NCBI RefSeq assembly: GCF_031157315.1
Contig: NZ_JAVIFU010000004.1
Location: forward strand, 181,407-245,406
DNA length: 64,000 bases
Reading direction: 5' to 3'
Origin: Paenibacillus sp. LHD-38
GTDB taxonomy: Bacteria; Bacillota; Bacilli; Paenibacillales; Paenibacillaceae
Numbering within the stretch: position 1 is the first letter of the stretch; each line of letters starts with the position of its first letter. The position numbers were made by a program, and so were the translations under genes. Below, piece after piece: positions 36,180 to 44,754 of this stretch. The notes under the pieces were generated by a model. It ran no database searches and had not been told where the DNA came from. It was given only the letters and a program-made list of their open reading frames with translations.

Positions 36180-36203
36180 GGACTGCTCATGACCGAGCAG
36201 TCC
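36180..36203. terminator. Hairpin, probable terminator after the pRiA4b-type gene
   Basis: Perfect 9-bp stem GGACTGCTC/GAGCAGTCC with a 6-base loop, followed by ATTAATTATTAAT, not a clean T-run. Confidence 0.5.
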
Positions 36204-36299
36204 ATTAATTATTAATAGGTTAGTAACCGGAAAGATGGACTGATGGAGATCTAAAATGCTGAGCAGAACTTCAATCAAAAAAATAGGCAATGCAATCTT

Positions 36300-36338
36300 G
36301 GGTTCAACCTCGCAGCACGCGGGGTTGAGCCCTTTTTT
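36300..36338 (+). terminator. Terminator-like hairpin inside the IS remnant region
   Basis: GGGTTCAACC (36300-36309) pairs with GGTTGAGCCC (36323-36332) with one G-T pair, then TTTTTT. Confidence 0.65.
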
Positions 36339-36344
36339 GAGTAC

Positions 36345-36435
36345 TTTCCTCCTGTTAGATTTCTTCCTTTGTCCCATATTGAATTCCTCCATCATTTATT
36401 AATGAGGTTTTCTCTGTGTCCATCTATTCGGGGCA
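36345..36435 (-). mobile_element. IS3-family remnant (transposase orfA start and one IS end)
   Basis: On the minus strand an end TGCCCCGAATAGATGGACAC (from 36435) leads to GGAGGAATTC and a frame MGQRKKSNRRK, which breaks off. The same end and a longer piece of the same orfA are at 48879-49121. Only about 90 bases are left here. Confidence 0.6.
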
Positions 36436-36608
36436 AGGTTAGTGCACTATCCATTTTGTCCAGCGAGTTTTAAGCGGCAGACTGCCGGCGAATAAATACC
36501 TTAACGTATTGTTATCGATGTTTAGTCTTCGTTATATAATCCGTCATCCTGAATCTGTATATTTGTATTGAAAGCGCATACAAAAAAGTTTATTCGGGAG
36601 GGTTAAGT
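36436..36608 (+). promoter_or_regulatory. Promoter region and cre site of the second sugar-transport cluster
   Basis: A -10 TATAAT (36535-36540) with TTATCG 17 bases upstream. The block 36505-36536 matches 39878-39909, ahead of the paralogous gene, at 25 of 32 positions without gaps. A perfect cre site TTGAAAGCGCATACA lies at 36568-36582, between promoter and ribosome site. Confidence 0.65.
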
Positions 36609-37973
36609 ATGAGAATGTTCAGAAAACGCTGGCTGGGTCAGGGATTAAGTATTGTGCTTGCTGCAACGATGCTGGCAGCGTGCTCGAACGGCGGGCAAAC
36701 AAGCAATACGGCAGCGGGTAAAGAGAATACAGCGAAAGATAACGTAAATAACGCCGCGCCGGCTGCAAAACCGTTTGAAGGCAAGAGTATCACGGTAGTA
36801 ACCGCGAACCACCCTTGGGGAGATGCGATTAAACCTTTCATTCCCGAGTTCGAGGCTGAGACGGGGATGAAAGTAAAAGTTGAAAGTTATTTTGAAGACC
36901 AGTTGACACAGAAGCTTACAGTCCAGTTCACCACGGGCTCCAATACGCCGGACGTGTTCATGTATCGCCCACTCCAAGAGGGCAAGCTGTTCTTCAAGAA
37001 CGGCTGGGTACATCCTTTGGATGATTACGTGAATAAAGATCCCGAATACGATTTCGCCGACTTGTCCAAATCAGCTGTCGGATCGGCGACCGTTGACGGA
37101 AAGGTTGCCGGCATTCCAATCATTACAGAGCAGGAAATCTTATACTACCGTAAGGATTTGCTGGAAGCGGCAGGGATCGCGGTTCCGAAAACGATTGATG
37201 AATTGGTTACGGCGGTTAAACAGCTTCATGACCCTGGAAAAGAATTGTACGGTTTCGTAGCCAGAGGACAGCGCTCGCCGCTGGTCACGCAAGTATCTTC
37301 ATTCTTGTATTCCGAAGGCGGAGATTTCACGAACGGAGATAAGGCGGCGATCAATACGCCGGAAGCGATTAAAGCTTTTACAACCTACGGTACCTTATTG
37401 AAGGATTACGGCCCTCCAGGCGTACTTAACATGTCATGGCCGCAAGCGATCGGCATATTCGCGCAAGGCAAGGTAGCTTTCTATACGGACGCGAACTCGA
37501 TTTATAAGAACGCAACGGATCCTGCAAAGTCGCAAATCGCCGATAAAATTGGATTTGCGCCGTTCCCGGCCGGTTCGGCCGGCTCCAAACCGTATAACAT
37601 TACTTCTTGGGGACTGGCTATGAATGCGAATGCAGTCAATAAGGAAGCGGCATGGGCATTCATAGAGTGGGCGACTGGCAAGGAAATGGTCCTGAAAACC
37701 CAGCAAGCAGGCAATCCCGGAGCCCGTTCTTCGGTATGGGATAACCCTGAGGGTACAACCGGATTTCCGTCCGAGCTGGTAGATGTCATCAAAGAAAGCG
37801 TGAAGGGCGGTGTCGACCATGACCGTCCGACCGTCATTAGTGTCGGTGAAGCTCGCGATGCGGTAGGCGAGATCGTTCAGCAGATCATGACTGGAGAGAA
37901 GGACATTCAATCGGTTGCCGATAAAGCGAATGAAGCCTTGCAAGTGATTATCGATAACGAAAAAACAAAATAA
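36609..37973 (+). CDS. ABC transporter sugar-binding lipoprotein (family 1)
   Basis: Surface lipoprotein of 454 residues, lipobox LAAC with Cys25. The fold is the UgpB/MalE-like type: NHPWGDAIKPFIPEFEAETG near residues 68-87, then TPDVFMYRPLQEGKLF, and WAFIEWATGKEMVLKTQQ near the C terminus. CGGGAGGG precedes the ATG. It is followed by a hairpin and two permease genes. A close paralogue lies at 39972; the shared stretches (ITEQEILYYRKDLL, FVARGQRSPLVTQVSSFLYS) are nearly identical. A cre site in the promoter indicates catabolite repression. Confidence 0.9.
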   Translation: MRMFRKRWLGQGLSIVLAATMLAACSNGGQTSNTAAGKENTAKDNVNNAAPAAKPFEGKSITVVTANHPWGDAIKPFIPEFEAETGMKVKVESYFEDQLTQKLTVQFTTGSNTPDVFMYRPLQEGKLFFKNGWVHPLDDYVNKDPEYDFADLSKSAVGSATVDGKVAGIPIITEQEILYYRKDLLEAAGIAVPKTIDELVTAVKQLHDPGKELYGFVARGQRSPLVTQVSSFLYSEGGDFTNGDKAAINTPEAIKAFTTYGTLLKDYGPPGVLNMSWPQAIGIFAQGKVAFYTDANSIYKNATDPAKSQIADKIGFAPFPAGSAGSKPYNITSWGLAMNANAVNKEAAWAFIEWATGKEMVLKTQQAGNPGARSSVWDNPEGTTGFPSELVDVIKESVKGGVDHDRPTVISVGEARDAVGEIVQQIMTGEKDIQSVADKANEALQVIIDNEKTK

Positions 37974-37992
37974 AGGCGAGGGCGGTCTTACC

Positions 37993-38023
37993 ATCAAAAG
38001 GGTCATTTCGTGGCCCTTTTGAT
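37993..38023 (+). other. Stem-loop between binding-protein and permease genes
   Basis: ATCAAAAGGG (37993-38002) and CCCTTTTGAT (38014-38023), a perfect 10-bp stem without T-run. In such operons this structure usually protects the upstream binding-protein mRNA and lowers permease expression. Confidence 0.65.
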
Positions 38024-38059
38024 TCATGATTTTGAACTGGGGGGAAAGGGGAGTTTCAT

Positions 38060-38944
38060 ATGCAGTACAACTGGTTTGACCGAAATTTGAAATGGATCTA
38101 TACGATGCCTGCAGTGATATTCGTGTTGATCATGATGGTATTCCCGATTCTATATACCGTACGGATAAGTTTCTTTGAGTGGAGTATGTCAGCGATTACG
38201 CCTCCAAAGTGGGTCGGTCTCGACAACTACATGACGCTCTTGAATGATACCCGGTTCTGGGGAGCGGTACGCTCCACGATGTATTTTACGGTTGCGGCGC
38301 TTGCTGTTGAAGTCGTGTTAGGTGTTGCCATTGCCTTGCTGCTTACCCGGGATTTTCGGGGCAAAAATCTGATGAAAACAATCTTCCTTCTGCCAATGGT
38401 GTCAACTCCGGTTGCGATGGGGTTGGTGTGGCAGTTGATTTATGAACCGACAATCGGCGCGGCCAACATGATATTGAAAGCGGTCGGATTGAAGCCGCAG
38501 CTGTGGCTCGCTTCCCCCGATCAGGCTATTTCTTCGCTTATTATCGTTGATGTCTGGCAGTGGACGCCGATGCTTGCCCTTATTGTTATGGCGGGGCTGG
38601 CTACGATTCCGACTGACCCCTATGAAGCGGCTGACGTCGACGGGGCTGGCAGATGGAGAAAGTTTATTTCGATTACGCTTCCGCTATTAAAGCCAACGAT
38701 CATGGTTGCCGCGATGCTGCGCTTGATCGATGTGTTAAAAACATTTGATATTATTTATGCGACAACGCAGGGCGGACCGAATCTAGCTACCGAGACGTTG
38801 AACATTTACGGTTATGTATTAGGTTTTCAATACTTTAAGCTGGGAATGGCTTCCTCGCTTCTTGTCCTATTCTTCGCGTTGGTCATGGGCATGACGATCG
38901 TTATGATCTGGATGCGCAAAAGAATGGAGGGGCGTTATGAATAA
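38060..38944 (+). CDS. Sugar ABC transporter permease (MalF/UgpA type)
   Basis: A 294-residue membrane subunit with six predicted helices, first at WIYTMPAVIFVLIMMVFPIL. The EAA loop PYEAADVDGAGRWRKFISIT near residues 192-211 contacts the shared ATPase. GGGGAAAGGGGAG lies upstream. It overlaps the next permease gene by eight bases, so both subunits are made in step. No ATP-binding subunit is coded nearby. Confidence 0.92.
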   Translation: MQYNWFDRNLKWIYTMPAVIFVLIMMVFPILYTVRISFFEWSMSAITPPKWVGLDNYMTLLNDTRFWGAVRSTMYFTVAALAVEVVLGVAIALLLTRDFRGKNLMKTIFLLPMVSTPVAMGLVWQLIYEPTIGAANMILKAVGLKPQLWLASPDQAISSLIIVDVWQWTPMLALIVMAGLATIPTDPYEAADVDGAGRWRKFISITLPLLKPTIMVAAMLRLIDVLKTFDIIYATTQGGPNLATETLNIYGYVLGFQYFKLGMASSLLVLFFALVMGMTIVMIWMRKRMEGRYE

Positions 38945-39755
38945 GCATAAGAAGATAGCAAATCTGATTTTCGGCGGTTTAACCATTATCGTGCTGCTTT
39001 TATTCGCTTTTCCTTTCTTCTGGATGCTTCTGGCTTCTTTCAAAACGCAGGGGCAAATCATGTCGACGGATCAGTTGTTTGTGTTTAAGCCTACGATGAA
39101 CAATTACACGGATGTATTCAAGGAATATGACTTTCTGAAATACATCTTAAATAGTTTCGTGGTCGCGCTAGGATCGACGCTGTTCGCTCTGCTGCTAGGG
39201 CTGCCGGCTGCTTACGCAATCGCCAGGCATAACCTTCAAAAGCTGGGGCTTGTCATACTCGTAGCCCGGATTATTCCCGGAATCACCTTCTTGATCCCCT
39301 GGTTTATCCTATTTTCGAAGCTTGAGTTGATAGACACATTCCCGTCTTTGATTCTCAGTCATATGCTCGTGGGACTGCCATTCATTATTTGGATCATGAT
39401 TTCCTTCTTCGAAGCGCTTCCTACCGAAATCGAGGAATCGGGTCTGATTGACGGTTGTACGCATCATCAAGTTTTTATGCGAATCATTTTACCGATTTCC
39501 GGCCCCGGTATTATTACGTCGTCCCTGCTTTCGTTCATTTTCTCATGGAATAACTTTATGTTTTCCATCATTCTTGCCGGCGATAAAACGAAGCCGCTTC
39601 CGGTGGCGGTATTCAATTTCATGTCCTATTCGGAAATCAATTGGGGCGGGCTAATGGCTGCAGCATGTATTATCACCCTTCCCGTACTCATAATCGCACT
39701 GCTTGCACAGCGTTATGTCGTCAGCGGTTTGGCGGCCGGCGCCGTGAAGGGCTAG
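38937..39755 (+). CDS. Sugar ABC transporter permease (MalG/UgpE type)
   Basis: Second membrane subunit, 272 residues. It has an N-terminal helix (LIFGGLTIIVLLLFAFPFF), further helices and the EAA-type loop IEESGLIDGCTHHQVFMRII with PISGPG; the ending QRYVVSGLAAGAVKG is typical. It starts inside the 3' end of the partner gene behind GGAGGGGCG. A strong terminator follows it. Confidence 0.92.
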   Translation: MNKHKKIANLIFGGLTIIVLLLFAFPFFWMLLASFKTQGQIMSTDQLFVFKPTMNNYTDVFKEYDFLKYILNSFVVALGSTLFALLLGLPAAYAIARHNLQKLGLVILVARIIPGITFLIPWFILFSKLELIDTFPSLILSHMLVGLPFIIWIMISFFEALPTEIEESGLIDGCTHHQVFMRIILPISGPGIITSSLLSFIFSWNNFMFSIILAGDKTKPLPVAVFNFMSYSEINWGGLMAAACIITLPVLIIALLAQRYVVSGLAAGAVKG

Positions 39756-39773
39756 ACGCCGTTTGAATTCATT

Positions 39774-39823
39774 AAGGTTGTCCCTTTGGCATATTTTTCT
39801 GCCGGAGGGACAACCTTTTTTTA
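39774..39823 (+). terminator. Terminator after the permease genes
   Basis: Perfect 12-bp stem AAGGTTGTCCCT/AGGGACAACCTT (39774-39785, 39806-39817) followed by TTTTTT. Confidence 0.9.
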
Positions 39824-39971
39824 AAATATAGGAAAGTACAATGTCGAAAGTTTAACGTCTAATGTTTATTTGCTTTACGAATGGTTATTGATGTTAAGGA
39901 TTAGTTATAGCGGAAACATACGTGCTCAGGTAATGTTATGATTATCGAATCGCGACAAGGAGGACATATCT

Positions 39972-41291
39972 ATGAAGCGATTTCGCAGACTGTGTATGCT
40001 TACGGTGATCGGGGCTCTATTGGTTTCCGTTTTGGCGTCAGGGTGTTCAGGCATTTCCTCTTCCGGAGATAAAGGGGAAGAGTTAGCGCAGCCATTTCAA
40101 GGTAAAACCATTACGCTGGTAACGGCTAATCATCCTTGGGCGGATGCGATCAGGCCGCTGCTTCCCGAATTTGAAGCCGCAACGGGCATGAACGTGATCG
40201 TTCAAGGATTTTTCGAGGACCAATTGACCCAGAAGCTTACGCTGCAGTTGACGACGGGTTCCGAAACACCCGATGTATTTATGTACCGCCCACCGCAGGA
40301 AGGGAAGCTTTTTTATGAAAACGGTTGGCTGGAGCCGCTCGATGACTATGCTCGAAAGGACGCTGAGTACGCGTACACCGATTTTTCAGACGCAGCCATC
40401 CGCTCCGCTACCGTAGATGGAAAGCTTGCCGGTATTCCGGTCATTACGGAGCAGGAAATCTTATACTACCGGAAAGATCTTTTGCAGAAGGCTGGAATCC
40501 CGGTTCCGGATACGATAGAGGAGCTTGTATCCGCTGTCCGGAAGCTGCATGATCCGGGCAACGGGGTTTACGGTTTTGTCGCTAGGGGCCAGCGTTCCCC
40601 TTTGGTCACTCAGGTTTCGTCTTTTCTGTATTCCGAGGGCGGCGATTTCACGAACGGGCAGAAAGCGACGATTAATACGCCGGAAGCGATGAGAGCTTTC
40701 AGCATATATGGAAGCCTTTTAAGAGATTACGGGCCTCCGGGCGTAATCAACATGTCATGGCCGCAAGCGAGCGCATTTTTTGCCGAAGGCAAAGCCGCTT
40801 TTTATACGGATGCAAATTCAATCTATAAAAGCGCAAGCGATCCGGCGCGTTCCAATGTCGCCGAGCATATCGGATTTGCGTCCTTCCCTGCCGGTAGAAG
40901 CGGCTCGAGGACCTACAATATTACATCCTGGGGATTGGCCATGAATCCTAGAGCCGTCGACAAAGAAGCGGCGTGGGCTTTTATCCGGTGGGCAACTAGT
41001 AAAGAGATCGTGCTTCAAACGCAGCGCAAAGGTAATCCGGGTGCCCGTTATTCTATTTGGAACATGCAAGGGGGTACGGAAGGGTTCCCGAAAGAGATGG
41101 TCGAGGTGATCAAACAATACGGTGTAGGCGGTGTAGACCACGATCGTCCTACCGTCGTCAACGTGGCAGAGGCACGGGAAACAGTCGGAGAAATCGTTCA
41201 ACGCGTGATGACGGGTGCTCCCGATCTTCAACAGGCGGCGGACAAAGCAAATGCCGCGCTGCAAGCGATTTTGGATAAAGAAGCGGAATGA
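39972..41291 (+). CDS. ABC transporter sugar-binding lipoprotein, paralogue of the 36609 gene
   Basis: Surface lipoprotein of 439 residues, lipobox ASGC with Cys25. It is highly similar along its whole length to the binding protein at 36609 (NHPWADAIRPLLPEFEAATG, ITEQEILYYRKDLL, SPLVTQVSSFLYSEGGDFTN, DHDRPTVVNVAEARE). Its own promoter region shares a 32-base block with that of the paralogue. It lies behind the permease terminator and directly before a two-component system, so it may have become a ligand sensor feeding the histidine kinase, or a second binding protein for the same permeases. AAGGAGG stands upstream. Confidence 0.9.
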   Translation: MKRFRRLCMLTVIGALLVSVLASGCSGISSSGDKGEELAQPFQGKTITLVTANHPWADAIRPLLPEFEAATGMNVIVQGFFEDQLTQKLTLQLTTGSETPDVFMYRPPQEGKLFYENGWLEPLDDYARKDAEYAYTDFSDAAIRSATVDGKLAGIPVITEQEILYYRKDLLQKAGIPVPDTIEELVSAVRKLHDPGNGVYGFVARGQRSPLVTQVSSFLYSEGGDFTNGQKATINTPEAMRAFSIYGSLLRDYGPPGVINMSWPQASAFFAEGKAAFYTDANSIYKSASDPARSNVAEHIGFASFPAGRSGSRTYNITSWGLAMNPRAVDKEAAWAFIRWATSKEIVLQTQRKGNPGARYSIWNMQGGTEGFPKEMVEVIKQYGVGGVDHDRPTVVNVAEARETVGEIVQRVMTGAPDLQQAADKANAALQAILDKEAE

Positions 41292-41295
41292 GAAG

Positions 41296-43086
41296 GTGAT
41301 CGTCATACGTTACAGGATATCGATATTTGGCAAGATCATCATTACGATCATTCTGCTGCTTATCCCCGTTCTGTTCTTATACAGCTACTCCAACCGGATT
41401 GCGGGCAGTGTAGTAGAGGAGCAGCTCCGCTCTTCCAATTTGAATGAATTATCGTTTTTCTTGAACCGGATGGATTCGAACATTGAAAATTTGTCCCTAT
41501 TTCCGGTTATCTTAAGCTACGACCCGCACATCCGGGATTTTATCGGGGGAACCGGCGAGGCGGCCGGCAACCTGTTAAAGGCACAATCCCGCATAACGGA
41601 GAAGTTGAGCCTTCAAAGCGTATCCAGCAGCTGGAGCAATGATTTGACGATCGCAATGCCGGAAGGTAAGAAGGTGCTGTCCTCTAATATTTATGTTAAC
41701 GGTATCGGGAATTGGGATTGGGACGGTCCCATCCGGAAGACATGGGTCTATGATGAGGATTATTCCCGTGGCTCAACGATCGGCACCTTTATCCGGGAGA
41801 CTAGCGAACCCGCGAATGCGGCAGCCGTAGGACAAGCTGATGCGGTATTTCAGGTCCGTTTCCCGGTGGAGACCATTACGGATCTGCTGGATATTTACCG
41901 GAAGGATAAGCTCAGTGATCCCTTCCTGTATCATCCGGATTACCAGCCGATTCGGAATAGCACGCCTGACTTGCTGATCGAAGATCAGATTGTTCAGAAT
42001 GTGTTGAACAGGTCCTTGACGGATGCAGGTCAGGAAACGACTGCAATCAACAATCAATCGTATTTGGTTAGTTATGTGAAATCACGCCAACTGGGCTGGT
42101 ATTTGGTGGATTATGTTCCGGTTCAAAGGATCTTGTCTCCCATTACAACGGCACGCAATTGGTTCTACGGTTCAATCGCCTTTCTGCTTATGATCGGTGT
42201 CATTGCTTCGTTTCTGCTTTACCGTAACGTTCAGATTCCGATCCAAAAAATGATCAGAGGCGTGAAGCGGATGAGCCGGGGGGATTTATCCTCGCGTATT
42301 GAATATGAAGCAAAGAACGAATTTGATGATTTAATCCGACCTTACAATGAAATGGCCGGCCGCATTCAGGTCTTGATCGAGGATGTTTATACGGAGAAGC
42401 TGCGGTCCCGCGAGGCAACGCTAAAGCAGCTGCAGTCTCAGATAAACCCGCATTTTCTGTATAATTCGCTGTTCTTTGTTATCAATTCCGCTATGCTGGA
42501 GGATCGCGATGCGGTAATCGCAATGGCCGAAAACTTGGCTGAGTATTATCGGTACACTTCAAGGGTAGAGAATCAGCAGGTTACCCTGCGGGATGAGCTC
42601 GATTTGGTACGTCACTACCTGAATATCCATCATTTGAGGATGCATCGTCTGGCATTCACCATAACCGTCCCTGAAGAAATGATGGATGAGCCTGTACCGC
42701 GTCTCCTTCTTCAGCCATTGGTTGAAAATGCCATCGTACACGGTATCGAGCATCAGGTGGAGGGCGGCATTATTACGATAACAGGCGAGCAGAATGACAG
42801 GTGGAACCGGATTACCATAGCCGATAACGGAGCGGGGCTCTCTGACTCCAGGCTGCGCCAGCTGATGATTCAACTTAATGAACCGATGACCGATGAACTC
42901 GGATGCGGGACGTGGAACGTACACCGGCGTTTACAATATCAATTTGGCGAAGGCTCGGGATTATCGTTCAGACAAGCGCCAGGCGGAGGGCTGGAAGCCG
43001 TTCTGACATGGAACCGGACGAGCAGCTTTGCGAAAACCAGGCTAGAGAAGGAGGGAGAGCATGACTCAACTATTGATCGTGGATGA
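41296..43086 (+). CDS. Sensor histidine kinase (YesM family)
   Basis: Membrane histidine kinase: helix at SIFGKIIITIILLLIPVLFL, an extracellular sensing region of about 250 residues, a second helix (WFYGSIAFLLMIGVIASFLL), a HAMP linker (RNVQIPIQKMIRGVKRMSRG), the phospho-acceptor block QSQINPHFLYNSLFF and the ATPase domain with LLLQPLVENAIVHGIEH and ADNGAGLS. The start is uncertain: GTG 41296 follows a purine-rich stretch and lies five bases after the binding-protein stop; an in-frame ATG at 41215 would overlap that gene by 77 bases. Its 3' end overlaps the response-regulator gene by 26 bases. Confidence 0.88.
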   Translation: MIVIRYRISIFGKIIITIILLLIPVLFLYSYSNRIAGSVVEEQLRSSNLNELSFFLNRMDSNIENLSLFPVILSYDPHIRDFIGGTGEAAGNLLKAQSRITEKLSLQSVSSSWSNDLTIAMPEGKKVLSSNIYVNGIGNWDWDGPIRKTWVYDEDYSRGSTIGTFIRETSEPANAAAVGQADAVFQVRFPVETITDLLDIYRKDKLSDPFLYHPDYQPIRNSTPDLLIEDQIVQNVLNRSLTDAGQETTAINNQSYLVSYVKSRQLGWYLVDYVPVQRILSPITTARNWFYGSIAFLLMIGVIASFLLYRNVQIPIQKMIRGVKRMSRGDLSSRIEYEAKNEFDDLIRPYNEMAGRIQVLIEDVYTEKLRSREATLKQLQSQINPHFLYNSLFFVINSAMLEDRDAVIAMAENLAEYYRYTSRVENQQVTLRDELDLVRHYLNIHHLRMHRLAFTITVPEEMMDEPVPRLLLQPLVENAIVHGIEHQVEGGIITITGEQNDRWNRITIADNGAGLSDSRLRQLMIQLNEPMTDELGCGTWNVHRRLQYQFGEGSGLSFRQAPGGGLEAVLTWNRTSSFAKTRLEKEGEHDSTIDRG

Positions 43087-44677
43087 CGAGGCTCATGTCG
43101 TTGACCGGTTCTCCACCACGATCGACTGGAAGGCTATTGGCGTAGAGCAGGTTTTTAAGGCCTATTCCGGAATTGAAGCGCTCACGTTCCTTAGGCAATT
43201 TTCCATCGATATCGTCATTACGGATATTAAAATGCCAGGCATGTCGGGCTTGCAATTAATCGCGGAGATCCGCCGGCTCTGGCCCAAAACCAAATGCATA
43301 TTATTGTCCGGGTACTCGGATTTCAATTACGCCAAAGAGGCCATTCTGTACCAGACCGAGGATTACTTGTTGAAGCCGGTAAAAGAAGAGGATTTGCTGG
43401 CCACAGTCGAGCGGGTTCTTGCAAAGCTGGAATTGGAATGGGAGGAAGTCATCTCTAATCAGAGACTGACCTATACCTTTAAAGAAAATCTCCCTTTGCT
43501 GAGGACGAATTTGCTCCTTGAGCTGCTTCAGGGCCGAAGATTGGAGACAGCAGCCCTACAGGACAAAATGAAGATGCTGGAGCTTTCCGATTACGAATGG
43601 CAATCTTTTTCGTTGATGGTGGTACGTTTGGACGAACTGTTTCTCCAGTCTGATCTTCAAGATCTGTCCTGGAAGGAATATGCAATCGGCAATATGGTCG
43701 AAGAACTGTTCGGCGGGCAATATTCAATTTGGTATGCCAAGGATGCTCATGATTATCTCGTTTTTGCGATGACGGCAAAACGAAAGGAAGTTGAGGATAA
43801 CGACACGGTTTGGTTCGAGCGTACTGCGGCTGCTCTGCAAACGGCGGTGGGCACGTATTTAAAGGGTAAAATCTCCGTCATGGTCTGTCATAACGGGCGT
43901 TTCCCTTATGATTTGGCAACGTTGTACAGCCGTTCAATTGGAGCATTCCGCAAACGGATCGGAAGTGAGCAGGAGCTGTTTATGCGGCTGGAAGACGATC
44001 GTTCGGAAGAAGGGATCCGGTCTCTGAAAAGCCTCTACGAACCGCCGGCCTTGATTCATTTGCTCGAGGCGGCCAGGTGGAGTGACATCGAAGAGAAGCT
44101 TCGGATGATTTTTGACGATATGGAGGATATGGAGCCCGGTTCGCAGGAGCATCTCCTTGAGATTTACTTCACGATCGCTTCCGCGTATTCGTATATAGCG
44201 CATAAAAACGGAAGGCAGTTGTCGGAATTGCTCGGGGCTGAGTACGGAAAAATGACCGAGGGTCTTCCGTTTCGTTCCGTGAATCAGCTTCGCGAATGGT
44301 CGCTCAGGACGCTGCACAGGATCCGCGAGGACATGGATCGCGAGACGAAGGATTCAAGGACGAACCTGATCCAGGAAATCCATGCTTTTATTGAACAAAA
44401 CGTTCAGCAGGATGTTTCATTGCAATCGATCGCCGGTCATGTGTATCTTCATCCGGTCTATGTTTCGAAGGTGTATAAGCTCGAAACCGGAGAAAATTTA
44501 AGCGAATATGTGCAGCGTGTGCGCATGGACCAGGCGGAGTATCTTTTGAAGCACAGCGCAGACAAAATTTTTGAAATCGCTGCAAGCCTGGGCTATCAGC
44601 GTCCGCATTCCTTTAACTATGCTTTCAAAAAAAAATTCGGCATGACCCCTCAGGAATACAGAGACCGATTCTCTTAA
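43061..44677 (+). CDS. AraC-type response regulator (YesN family)
   Basis: Response regulator of 538 residues. The N-terminal receiver domain has the acidic pair Asp8/Asp9, phospho-acceptor Asp55 in IVITDIKMPGMSG and the Lys in LLKPVK. A middle region of about 280 residues of unknown role follows, then an AraC double helix-turn-helix (VSLQSIAGHVYLHPVYVSKV and IFEIAASLGYQRPHSFNYAF, ending FGMTPQEYRDRF). GGAGGGAG precedes the ATG. It probably activates the transporter genes of this cluster after phosphorylation by the kinase gene with which it overlaps. Confidence 0.9.
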   Translation: MTQLLIVDDEAHVVDRFSTTIDWKAIGVEQVFKAYSGIEALTFLRQFSIDIVITDIKMPGMSGLQLIAEIRRLWPKTKCILLSGYSDFNYAKEAILYQTEDYLLKPVKEEDLLATVERVLAKLELEWEEVISNQRLTYTFKENLPLLRTNLLLELLQGRRLETAALQDKMKMLELSDYEWQSFSLMVVRLDELFLQSDLQDLSWKEYAIGNMVEELFGGQYSIWYAKDAHDYLVFAMTAKRKEVEDNDTVWFERTAAALQTAVGTYLKGKISVMVCHNGRFPYDLATLYSRSIGAFRKRIGSEQELFMRLEDDRSEEGIRSLKSLYEPPALIHLLEAARWSDIEEKLRMIFDDMEDMEPGSQEHLLEIYFTIASAYSYIAHKNGRQLSELLGAEYGKMTEGLPFRSVNQLREWSLRTLHRIREDMDRETKDSRTNLIQEIHAFIEQNVQQDVSLQSIAGHVYLHPVYVSKVYKLETGENLSEYVQRVRMDQAEYLLKHSADKIFEIAASLGYQRPHSFNYAFKKKFGMTPQEYRDRFS

Positions 44678-44754
44678 GACATTTTGTATCGGCGGTATGC
44701 GGCTGTAATGGCCTGTACCTGTAAATAATTCTTACTATATTGGGAGGTTTACTT

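Noticed and set aside
35919..36395. 158-codon minus-strand frame at the end of the pRiA4b-type gene
   Set aside because: Only its first dozen codons match an IS3 orfA start; the rest runs antisense through a real gene.
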